Assembly: GCA_013397795.1 (NCBI GenBank)
Contig: VZTJ01004374.1
Coordinates: forward strand, 443,227-507,226
DNA: 64,000 nucleotides
Direction of reading: 5' to 3'
DNA from: Orthonyx spaldingii
Lineage: Eukaryota > Chordata > Aves > Passeriformes > Orthonychidae
Shown here: piece after piece, positions 47,001 to 59,000 of the stretch
Layout: the number at the start of each line of letters is the position of its first letter
Position numbering within the stretch: the stretch's first letter is position 1
Notes under the pieces: generated by a model
Database searches by the model: none
What the model was told of the DNA's origin: nothing
The model's input: the letters and a program-made list of their open reading frames with translations, nothing else
Translations under genes and position numbers: made by a program

Positions 47001-50000
47001 GTACAAAATTTGTTTTAATAAAATTTAACAGTAGTAAAGTTGTAAGATGATCTATCCTTAGCTGATTGAATGCAATCTATGAATTTCATTAGAGTTGTGT
47101 TTCAGAACACTGATTATGAAGCTAAATAAGACCAGACCCCAAAAGTAAAATAAGATCAGTTAAATAAGACAGCAGCTCATGATATCTTCTGAGCCCTTAC
47201 ATTTTCACTACCCTTAGTTTGCAGTTTGGGCCAGTTGTCAGGATTAACATCAAAGAAGCAGGGCCTAGCTCTATATTTTACAGCCTTTATTCGTGTTTGT
47301 CTTATGGCCTTTTAAGCACAAAACCCTAGTGCTAAGCAACAATTTCCACTTCAAGCAGGTCTTTTTTAAGAGATTAATTGGCAGCAAGTTAAGTAATGGT
47401 ACTGTTCATTTCTCTTTGATTAGTGAGAGTTCAAAACACATTTTGCCCTGAAGGTGGAGTCTGCAAGCACGGATTCCTCATCAAATCACCACCTCTTCAA
47501 CTTTTCAGCTCACAGGTATACTAGCATAGATTAGTCATATTTCAGCAATCCCTCACATCTGCTATCCTGAATTTTAATGAGAGACAAATTGCTTTCTCTT
47601 TGGCAGAATTCCTGGAAAAGGCGTCTTTTTGTCCTGTCCAAATCCAGCAATGGGAATTACATCCTGAAGTATCTAAAAGGCCAACATGTGAAAGGTTCCA
47701 TAGCTGTTGATCAGTATGTAATTCAAATGCATCATCTTTTTTAATTTTAAGTCATGTATCAGCACTCTTCAATGGCCACTGATTGTACAAGCACTTGTTT
47801 CTGAATGAGGTTGTTGATTCAAACCCAGCCAAGTCCAGAAAAGTGTCCCTTGGGATTTGTAGGCTTCGGGTGCAACTGTGATATATGTAGAAGTGAAAAT
47901 CCTGACTTGCTTTATTGTCATTTGATGCATTTGTGCGAGTGATTGTTGTGATGTATCTGCAAACGAGACACGTTGCTGGGCTCCGTGATCCCACAGGCTG
48001 TGTTCCTGCAGTAAAACACATTTTACCTCCTGTGAGGACAGTGCTGTGCATGCATTCACATGTGCACAAGGACAGGCTATGCCACTCTCAGCTGTGGCAC
48101 ACACCCAGCTTGCAGCTTCACAAAGTGCTTTGCAGGTTGTGCAAAGACCTCCTGACTTTCACATAACTCTGTGGGCTGATTCTAGTTGCTCTCTCCCTTT
48201 CATCCTGCCAAGAAATTGCTCTGCTTTGATTGTTTGGGTTGATCATTTTGTTCCTGTCAGCACAGTGCCACTGCAGCAAGACTGGGTGGCATTGGATTTG
48301 TACTGGCACCCTTTACCGTGTCACAGGTGGTATGAGGTACTTGCAAGGGAAGCAGAAAATGTAGTGGGAAATGTAAAGATATCACATGTCAGGTCTAGAG
48401 GTTAATACTCCAGGCTCCTGGAATTTTTAGGCATGGAGATCACTGCACCACACTGCTGTTGTGCTTCCATTAAAAGGATTTATATTGTGAAACTTTCAAA
48501 AATATTGCAGCTTTCTTAGTGGTATGTGGTTATATTATTACCATAATGATTGTTGTTATTATTTTTATTAATTTACCTCCTTGGAAGTTAATGGAAGTAG
48601 TGCTTCAAGTGCTTCAAGTATCCATTAAGAGTACTTCTGTTCCTCTTCCCCTCCATTAAAACACTATTAATATACAATTACTTTCTAATCAAATCTTTTG
48701 GTTTATAGTGGTTAAAAAACTTCCACAAGAAATTTTTCTTACTATCATTTCTTATCAAGTTTCTGAATTAAACCAACAGCCCCTTTTTCCAGAAATGAGG
48801 ATCCATAGTCTGGACACTTTGCAAAAGTTAATTCTATTTTTTTGCTTGGAGGTTTTCTTCATTGAAAGACCATCTCTTTTGAATGTGTACAATTATTTTC
48901 TTGAGCACTATTTTTCTATAGAAAAATGTTTAACTTTTGCCTTGCAGATCTCATCATATTATGCTGTGCTTAGAGCAAATATGGACATACACACATTTAT
49001 GTGTGTGTCTATGTGTATGTAACTGTGTAGAGTTATCTAGGATCTTTCATATGGTTATCTTCACAGAATCATAAGTATTGAAGTTGGCATAAGTAATGCT
49101 GAAATTATGGAAACTGTGAGGAAGATGTTTAAATGCCTTCCCGAGCAGGTGATGTCCATCAGCACTGGAAGCAGATGTTACTACCTCATTGGGAACAGCA
49201 GGTGGGTGTAGCAAGATGTGCAAAAGCCGTGTGGCAGTACTGTTACACTGAGTTAAATGTTAGCATTCAGCTGCTGCTGCTGCCCCAAGGCAGGGTCCTG
49301 CTCCTCCACAGCCACTCCCTTCCCTTCTGTGTCTCAGTTACTGATGGCACAGCTCTGGGATGAGGTGGTTAGCTGGCTGATCCAATGGAAAACAGCTCTC
49401 TTTTATGCCATTTCCTGTCCCCCTCATGGCTGGGTTAATTTTTTGCTGGCTCACGTTCCCTGCAGCCACACTGTCACAGCATCCAACATGTGAAAGCAGT
49501 GGGATCACGGGGCTGGGAGTGGGGATGGCAGTGGCAGTACCTCAGTGTGGCAGTGACATTTCAAACTGTGCTGGTGAGGGGTCAAGAAAAAGCAGAGACC
49601 TTTGCCCTCTCACCCAGCAGTTCATGGGAGTTAGAAAACTTCTGCTCCTTATGGATAAACCACAGGGAATAATGTTGCCTGAAAAGCAGGTTATTAATCA
49701 AGGGAAGCAGACTGAAGGCAAAAATTCTCCTGAGGGAAAACAGATCCCGTATGTACTGATTGGAGCCTTTGCTGCAGAAGGGTGGTGCAGTCCCTGCTTG
49801 TTCAGGCTGCAATTGAGTCCTGAACAGGGGCAGAAATTGTTTCTGTGGAGGTGATCAGCCAAAGCTCAGTTAGGTGAGGAAGGATGTTTGTCACAGTCCT
49901 CCTGTGCTGCTGGTTCCCACAGGCTCCTCTTCAGTTTCCCAGTCATGAGCATGTCAGGGGATTTTTTGCCTTTTTGCAGAAGAGCAGCTGTGTGAAATTC

Positions 50001-53000
50001 TGATAAGCACAGAAGAAAAACACATACCTGAGTGTTACTTGAGCGTGCCACCCAACGCCTTCCCCTGGGCGCGGCTCCCACAGCCCACACTTAGTGGGAA
50101 ACATTCCAGAATTAATCCAACTAAATCCACTGCAAGCATGAAAAACTGCTTCAACTGTCCTTTCATGGCATGTTTCTCATCCTGATGGCCCAAATGCATT
50201 CTCAAGCCTTGTTAACTCTCTGAGTCAGACTTTGTCATTTGGCCATGACCACCCAACCACTCCTTCCTGAAAGGAAGGTGCAGAGTTTTCCCCACAGGTT
50301 TCAGGAATTTTTGGTTTGGGCCCCATAAGAAGAAGTGGGTAGACAAAAGGATTACCCTTGTGTGTTACCTGTCAATAAGTTTTCATTCCTGTTGTTCCAC
50401 CCTACAGGCAGGAAACAGAGGACTGGGTCACTCTGATATCTTCAGTCTGTGGGGAGGACAAAACAGGTGGATGCTGCCCTCAGGTGACATGTTACTATAC
50501 TTGATTTTAGAAAAAAAAAAAAGACATTTCTATTTTCATTAGAAAACTGTGCAAAGGAATTTCCTGATTTTCACCTTGCAAGTTGCCTCTGACCTTGGTA
50601 ATTCAGAAATTCATTTTCATATGAAACCTGTACCCTGGCTTTGTGCATGACCAGACATTGCACAGTCTGTCTTCACTGGAATTGATTTTACACTGAAGGA
50701 ATCTCTTTGAAGAATAAGCCATATGGAAATGAGGAGATGATTGATACTATGCTGCAATGAACCACACCTTTGATGCATCAGAATGAAAACTTATGTGTTA
50801 CACTTAGCGGGTGCATTTTGGTTGTTTTACATCAGTCTGGAAGCCCTGGCAGTTCAAGCTCAGGCCCAAGTTTCTGCACCTTGTTAGCCATCCAGTTTAG
50901 ACTCAGCACTAAGTACTCACTCACATCCCTGCAGCTTCCAGCTCAAAGTGGAAGCAGAACAAATTAATGTCTGCCTGAAAACTGCCATGTAGACAATGCC
51001 TCTAAGCCATTAGAAGTAAAATTTGCTCCAGTGGGATGCATTGGTACATTTTAGCCCACACCCAAAAGGTGCTTGTTTTCTTAGACTGCTGTTCCCTTAT
51101 TTCTAGACCCAAGATCTTCCAAATCCAGAAGTCAAAGGTCGGCCTTCCTCTTTGCCACTGTTCTTGAATTCTGTAGATATGACCAGCTTTCCGAACAGGC
51201 AAAACTATCAAAAGGTAAACAGATTAACCATCCTTAATAACGAGTCTGTGCCTAGGCATGACTGTGAAATTTCATTTGTATGGTTGTTTTTCCATCAAAA
51301 AACCAGAGCTTCTGCAGTGGGTATCTGGGTGGATTGTTCTGGTGGGGTTCCTGAGTACAACCTGGATGGTAACAACATAGAGACTCCACAAGGGAGATAT
51401 TTTTGAGGAAAGTCTGCATGTAAGTAAAGGCAATGAGAGACAATATTCACTGTTTGTCTCAGCTGACTGGCAAATGTTAGTGGACATTAAGTAAACTCCT
51501 GAAGATTTGCTCTGACATGCCTTGGCAGAGGCATGTGATGATTGTTTTGGCAGCTGCTAGCCACATTCCTCCTGATTTGTGATTGTGCTTTTCTTTATCT
51601 CTCTGTTTTTAGGCTGTAAAGCTTAGAGGAGGGTTCAGATCCAGTTCCCGTGATCTTTACAGACTTTTCCCTCAATATTTAAATATAAAGGAGGGAAGGC
51701 ATTGCTGCTGTCCCACAGCAATTGCAGTCTAGGTATCAGGGTGAAATAGCAGCCAAGGAATTGCTGGGTTTTTGCAGTCACAAAGCTGCGTGCAAATGGT
51801 CCAGCAAGAGGCGGCTGAATGTGGATGAAGCACCTCCAGTGTACTTTATAAGGAATCAAACTTTTTGCTTTGTATACAGGAGAATGGTTCCTCAGAAGAT
51901 AAGAACAGGCCTTATTCAGATCCTGGCCCACATCAGGCTCACTGTGACTCACCAAGAGGAGTTTTTCCAAGCTCGGTGAGCAGAACAAATCAAACAGTTC
52001 TTGCCTTGTTCCACCTGCAGAAGTGGCTATAGGCTTTTATCTCACCTGGGTATCTGTGGTTAGGTTATCTACCTACTTTCCCAGCACACTGAGTTGATTT
52101 CCGCTATGAAAGTTTCCTAAATATGTAGTCTGTTTTCTTGTTTACCACTGAAAATAATCTTCTGAAAACTTCCTTGAAATACCTGTGTTTTCTTGGGGAT
52201 TTTGGAGTCAGATCCTCAGAGTTTCTGTGCAGCAACTCCAACTTGTGACAGCTCTCACAAACTTGATGAAGAAAGCCCTGCAGTTGCACTGATTAAGGAT
52301 TTGTCCCTCTCTGCACATTTCTCAGCTGTGCCACAGTTGTTCCTAAATGGTTTATTTCTTCAGCCTTTTGCCAGTAGCAATCAAGTCAATGTAACTAAAT
52401 TACAGAACAAGGGCTTGCTAAATTGAGGGACATCTTAGAACTGACCTTCTGTCAGCATTAATATGTCTTCAAGTAATTTCACTTCCATATCTAGCAGGAG
52501 TGATTTGGAAAGATAAAGAGATGAATGTTATCGTGTATTACTGGCTAAGTGTTCTGACCTGTGTTCCCTGAACTGGTGCCTGCAGCAGTTTGCCATGGAT
52601 TGCTGCCTTTGCAGCAGAGTCAGGAGGACAGAAGGCACAACCAAGGCTCTGCCACACCAGTCTGCAGCTTAAACTCATCTTTATTGGCAGTTTATGCACT
52701 GAACTATGACCTGGAGTGGCTGAGATACAGGGCAAAGAATCTGTTCTGCTATCACAGCTAGCAGGGTGGTAAGTCACATGCTGCAATCACCATCCTTGTA
52801 TATAGGCTGACAACAAGTATGAGATAATACAGCTAAATTTAGTGGAAAGAAGTGAATCGTTGAAACTACATTGCAATGCCATGGGCAGTCAGCATAGCTC
52901 AGCTGATGCACAGTACTTTATAAAGCTGCAGTAATTCAGTTGTGAGTCTGAGCTCTGAAATGCACTGAGTTAACTCTTGGTCTGATTTTAACCAGTCCTG

Positions 53001-56000
53001 CTCTGAGTATATGTCAAGAATCTCTTTGTATCTCTTTCTTGTGCATACCTTTTCTGTCTTATTCATTAATTCTTCTCATACTTATGATGCCTCAGAGAGC
53101 AGGTATTACATGCAGCTGTTCAGGCTGGGACAGACTGACCATGAGGGTTAAAAGACAAGGAATTTGGATTTTAGCTTTTTAGCCTGAAGCAGAGGGAATA
53201 GCACAAAGCTCATGTTTCTGTTTCGGTATGTGTGAAAATAAATAACCTTGCTGTACAGAGAACAAGAAACAACAATGTTTGTTCGTTCGATAAAAATATT
53301 TCTCTTGCCTCATAAGTTTAACACCTGCTAACATCTCTGGACCTATTCTCTGCTCAGTGACATCTAGACAACTGACTTCCTAACTAACCCCATGTATTTA
53401 CTTCCTTTTAGCAGTGTGACTCCCCATTTCAAGCCTCTGATGTGTTTTGCTTTTTATTAGTGGTTCCCTCATCCAGGCCCAGACCTTGAAAACTCATGCA
53501 AACAGGGTTCTCCATGTTAGTGAGTCTAGTCATGCTGGCAGGGACCCTGGAGAGATCTGGGGACCTGGCTCCTTTTCAACACAACTTTTGGAGCTACCAG
53601 ACCTCCTCTCACTCAGCAGTTCAGTATCAGCTACTTTGATACACAGCTTTCAGTATCTGAAATACATCAAAATGAGGAGCCTTGCCTTGCATCACCCTGT
53701 GCTGTGCATTCCTGTATTGCAGGCACCAAGGCACCCTTGCTGGGATCTGTCACACACCTGATTTTTTGAAAGAAGGTTTCCTCTCTGTAACAGCAACACA
53801 TAAGTTTCCTTAAGGAGCTTAGAGGTAACAATGCCTCAGTTGTTCTCCAGGTGTCACTTCTATCTTGTGCTACAGAAAATTTTCTCCATAGCCTACTTTC
53901 TCTCCAATGCAAATCTATATTATGTTTCAACAGACACTTGAAGTTTGTCCTGACTCCCATGGCATGAGTTGATTTTAATGCCATTTATACCAACAAGGAA
54001 AAAAGAAACCACATTAATCATCCTTAATTAATATTCGTTGCTAGTTTCTTCTTGTTACATGTAAGAAAGTAATTAGTTTAATTTACATTACCTTGAAAAC
54101 AGTAATATATTCATGGCATATTTAGCAATTATTAAAATGATCGCCATGGAAACCAAGGATGTAAGCATAGAGATAAAAAACAGTTGCATGACAAACATGG
54201 CACAGAGAATTGAACTGGGAGGCAGCTAAATTCTAATTACCATACTCTTCACTATAGTGAAGTCAACAAGGAGACATAAAAATAAATAATTTCTCTTTGC
54301 AACTTGAAAAGGTAGACTTGGTGGAGGGATTAATTTCTTCTTGACTTACCAAATTGCCTCAAAACTTAATGTTTCAGGTATTTATGAAGGCAGAGTATCA
54401 CTCAGGACACAAAGGACTCTATGTCAGATCTCCAGTTTTCTGGAGTATCTTTTTGTTCACAAAGAAGTATGAGATAATAAATTTCTCATTAGTCAGGGAA
54501 ATCCCACATTCATTCTTTATTTGATAGCAGTTAAAAGCTGCTTTAAAAGGACAAATATATCCAAATTCACACCTAGATTTCCTACAGATTTTCTTCCTAA
54601 TGTAAGGACTTCAGAACTGAATGCAAATAGAAAATCTTTTTCTTACGAGTGACCCTAAATTCATGCAGATTCATACATAAAGTATTTAAAACACTTGACT
54701 TTTAAACAAAATAGTGAAATCAATTGCAACAGCCTGATTGCCACTAACCCATCTATGAGAAATGCTAACACAAGTGGCTGTTTTTCTCTGTGTGCATTGA
54801 ATTTCAAAAATATAGGTGGGAGCACAGATATAGAAGCCTTGTTTCTAAAATAGAATGGCTCTGAGCATATCTCAGGAGAAACGTATCATCCCATGTTTTC
54901 TGTGACTATTTGCTGATTCTATTACTTCTTCACATAAATGGAAAAATACAGGTTAATCTGTATAACTGAGCCTGTTAAATACAAACCCATTCTTTCAGCA
55001 GGATACGATTCTGGGAAGAAGTGAGGAAAATCTGCGGTTGTCAGATCCAGAGGAAAATGTTGAAAAGGATGAAGAAGATTATTACCAAACTCCCAGCAAC
55101 GTTTTAGCAAAGGTAGTTTATCAGCTGTGAGTTCTCCTGGTCTGTTAACAGCTCCAAGGACACAGCAGACATTTAATGAGCCAAAGAGGAACTAGTAGGA
55201 GGAACCACTTGTACCTTGCAAAAGGAATATATAGATAAAACAATAGGTAACAGAGCTTTCATTTATACAAGAAAAAAATGCATTAGACTCATTCAAAGGA
55301 TCTTTCTGGTGCAAAGCAGCTTTTTGACAAAAACATTGTTGATTTTGTTGAAATTCCCCAAATTGACTCTTTCATTGTAAATGGCTTTTGCCTATGGTAT
55401 AATAGGGTAGTATGGGCTTTTTTTTCTGAAAGTGAAAACTTCATTTAGAGAATGTAACAGTACATTAGTTTTATATATTTTGAAATGTAATTCTGTCGAA
55501 GCACCAGTAAGCTGCATAAAAGCAGTACCCTTAAAACACTGTGGTACATTTTGGTATCCACATTTCGGTATCTACATTTCGCTGTGAAACAAGGCAGCAG
55601 GAGAAATCATGCTGGTAATTTTATACAAATTTTGACACCCAATTTGGGAGGCTAATTCCTCTAGGCTTCCCATGAAATTAGTGGTCAGGAGAAGATAAGA
55701 AGTCAGTTTTCTGCAGAAGTCACCGAGTGTACATCTGACTTACGGACATTAACAATGTGATTTGGTTATATAATCTAAGTGAAGCATACCCAAAGAACAA
55801 GTCTCCTTTTTCAGCTTGCTTAAATTAAAAGGCAACAATTTTTTTTTCTGGTAGTACTTTAGAATATAGCTGGTCATGTCCCAGTCTGGCAGTGCCAATA
55901 ATTCCAGCATTAACTTTTAAGTTTCAAGCACCTTCCTAGCTCCCAGTTTCTGGGAGTTGACTGACTTGAGGAAAGTCAAGCTATATAAGCCATTGTGTTT

Positions 56001-59000
56001 AAACAGCATGAGCACTGAATAAAATAAGGAGATTAAGGGGGTTTTCTTCTCTAGGCAGGGTAATGACATTAATGTCTTGCTGTGTGTTTCTGACAGTGCA
56101 CTACTGAAGTATCAAAGCCTGGCCCCACAGCTGAGTCTGATGTCCCTGTGCGAGAGAAGCCAGTGCAGAACTACCCAGTAAAGGAGAACATTTATATGTC
56201 AATGAAATCACTGTAAGTAACAACTTCATTAAGGTTTTGCAAATTAAAAGCGACACAGCAATAGAGATAGAGCTGACATCTCTGGTATTTGCAGGACAGG
56301 ATCTAGAGGCTGCATTTGTTTGAATCAATCCTTGTTGGGTCTTGGTTCACAAAGCTCAGCGCTCTTGGGAACACTGGAGTCAAATTTAAACTCATCAACA
56401 TGAAATTAAAGCTCACATTTCAGACTCCTGCACCTAGACAGACTCTGATCATAGGAGGCAGCACTTTTTGTTGACTCATACTTTTTCTGGGTTTTCATGA
56501 CACAAAAGCTCACCACCTTACTGAGTCACTGCAGCCAAACTCCAACAACCTTTCAGACATGTGCTCTCCAGAGCACACAGCATTATCTAGAGGTTAGAAA
56601 AGGAAGGTAGAGAAGGGGCATTAGCTCCCAACTTCCATTAAGGACGTGAGTTAGGTCACGTCCTCACTTTCATTTTCACATCCAAAGAACGGCTCTGTTG
56701 CTCTGTATTTCAAAGGTACAGTGTTTGCCACGTCACAAAGAAAGACCTGAACTTTGTGTCACGGTTGTAGGGCCACGAAAGGAAACTTTACAACCTCCCC
56801 AATACAGCACTGAATACTGAAGAGAAGTGTGCCTGCAGGGTAAAGCTCCTCCTGAGCCAGAGGAGTGGTCAGTAGCTGTTGGCTGGGGCCTGACACCTAC
56901 AGACTGTCAGCTCTTAGGCCACATGGAGGGAGGCAACTGGACATGCAGACCCACTAACCAGTTTACCCCAACAGATTAATTCAAGCTCGTCTGTGTCTTT
57001 GGGACCCCCCCTGAGGGAATTACTATAAAAACCTCACAAGGTTATGCCATCTGAGTTAATACATAGCAAGAGCAGCTTTTGGTTCTAACCCCAGTCTTCT
57101 TTGGGGCATGACTGGGAGTCAGCTCCAGACATGTGATAAGCCTTATAGGGCTTATCAAATAAAACTAAAATGTTCAAGTAGTTCTGAATTATTACATCTC
57201 CCAAGGGACAGCTTTACATCCCTGCAGAACTCAGTACAGCCAAGGCCAACAATCTGTACTCAGTTTCTTTGTCAAGGCATGCTGTTAGCTGGAATGTTTT
57301 CAGGCTTAATAAATAGTTTTTACATACTGAAAACATTTATTTTGAGATTTATGGTTCATTTTTAGAAGGACTGTTTATTTAACTTAGATTTTATTTTGTC
57401 CACTGGATATTCTACAAGAACTTGGTATTCTTTGCTTTGCTGATGGCTGCTTGGTCCAGCTTCAAACACAGCAAGAGTGCCTGGAATTGTCAAACCCCTT
57501 AATTTTTTATCATCATTCCTCTTCAGTAAGCTGCTGGATGAGAGATGCCAGCTCACGTGCAGCCATGATGGGCTCCCATCTCCTCCCAAATGCCAGAACA
57601 ACAGTGCATGTCCAAGAGACTCGGAAGCAAGCAGAGACATCAAATTCCCAGAAAGCAGCACCACCCTGCAGCCAGCCTTCCAGAGAAGGCAAAACTCATT
57701 ACCCCTCTCAGTGGTTCACTTGTCTATACTGCTCAGGTAAGTGTCTTCTCCAGCTGGTTGCAGAGAGGACAGACGTGTTCACGGGTTTCAGCTTGCCAAG
57801 CCTGTCAGCATTCCAGAGGCATTTGGATGATGCTCTTAGTTGTAGCATTTAGTTTTACAGAGTCTGCAAAGAGCAAGGAGTTAGACTCAATAGTCCTTAT
57901 GGGTTCATTCCAACTTGAGCTGTTCTATGTTTCTCTGGTCTCTGATGTTTTTCTCTCACAGTCAAGTTACAGATGAGATGCAGCTGCAGAAACTGGATAT
58001 TTTCGTACCCCTGGCTGATATTAACAATTACCTAAAACTCATTGAAGCAGCAGGACGAATATGGTAAGTCTGGATGTCTTGTGACAGTGCCTGTGAGATG
58101 GGGACAAGTGACAGGCACAGAAAAGTACAACTACAGACACCCGTGTGCAGTTTTGGCAGTGCAAAACAGGGCAGGGGCAGTGCTTGTTGGTACTTTGTGA
58201 TTCCTTTTGCTCTCTCTGATTCTTTGTGTACTTGAGTTTGTACTTCAGCTGCTGTTGTAAAGGGCTCTACAGAATCCAGCATGCTGTGTAATAATTAGTG
58301 ATGGTTTCAGCCAGAACTAGATCAAAAAGTTACAAAGTCATTGAACGCGTGTGTCATTTCCAGAGGGCAGCCCCATAAATGCAATCCTGTCCAGCCACTG
58401 CAGTGACTGCATGTCCTGTATGTTTCCTTTATTGTCTGCCCTCCACAGCGTTTCAGAGTGGACTGGTCCTCGCAGGCTGGGGTGTTTGTTTCACCACGGA
58501 GACCACGTAGTGGCTGTGAATGACCTGCAACCCCAGGGTGTGGAGGAGGCTTACTTCTTCATCAGCAGGTCTGCAAGAAAGGAGGTAAGCTTAACTAACC
58601 TTGACTCAAATATATGGAGCCAAATGAGAAAGTAATTTCCTTTTTGCATGTCAAGAGGCTCAGTTCAAACCAGTTTGCTCCGGTCTGTCGGACACAAATA
58701 ACTCCAGCACCAAACAGCTCCTCAGCATCATTCTGATGTGGTGTCTCATACTCCTGAGCTGTGTGGGGATTGCAAGGTCAGCGCTGCAGGGTTTGAGGAA
58801 GAGTTTGAGCAACACCAAGAGATGTTACTGGGCAACCATAAACTAGACTAGAGTCACTTGGGATTTTTTGCCTAATGCATATAAATTGCAAATTTTGGGA
58901 AATAAACCATTGCCTCCAGTGGATGTGTAGTTGCTTATAGTGGTTTTGGGTATTGAGGGCAGAGCCCTGGGCTCCTACCTCCTATTGCTTAGCAAGCACT

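Noticed and set aside
47752..48405. Overlapping frames of 105-119 codons on both strands in PLEKHS1 intron 3
   Set aside because: No motifs, no compatible splice sites, and flanked by well-supported PH-domain exons that join without it.
49133..49854. Plus-strand frames up to 149 codons after PLEKHS1 exon 4
   Set aside because: The first overlaps the real exon in a different frame. The others are intronic chance frames without similarity.
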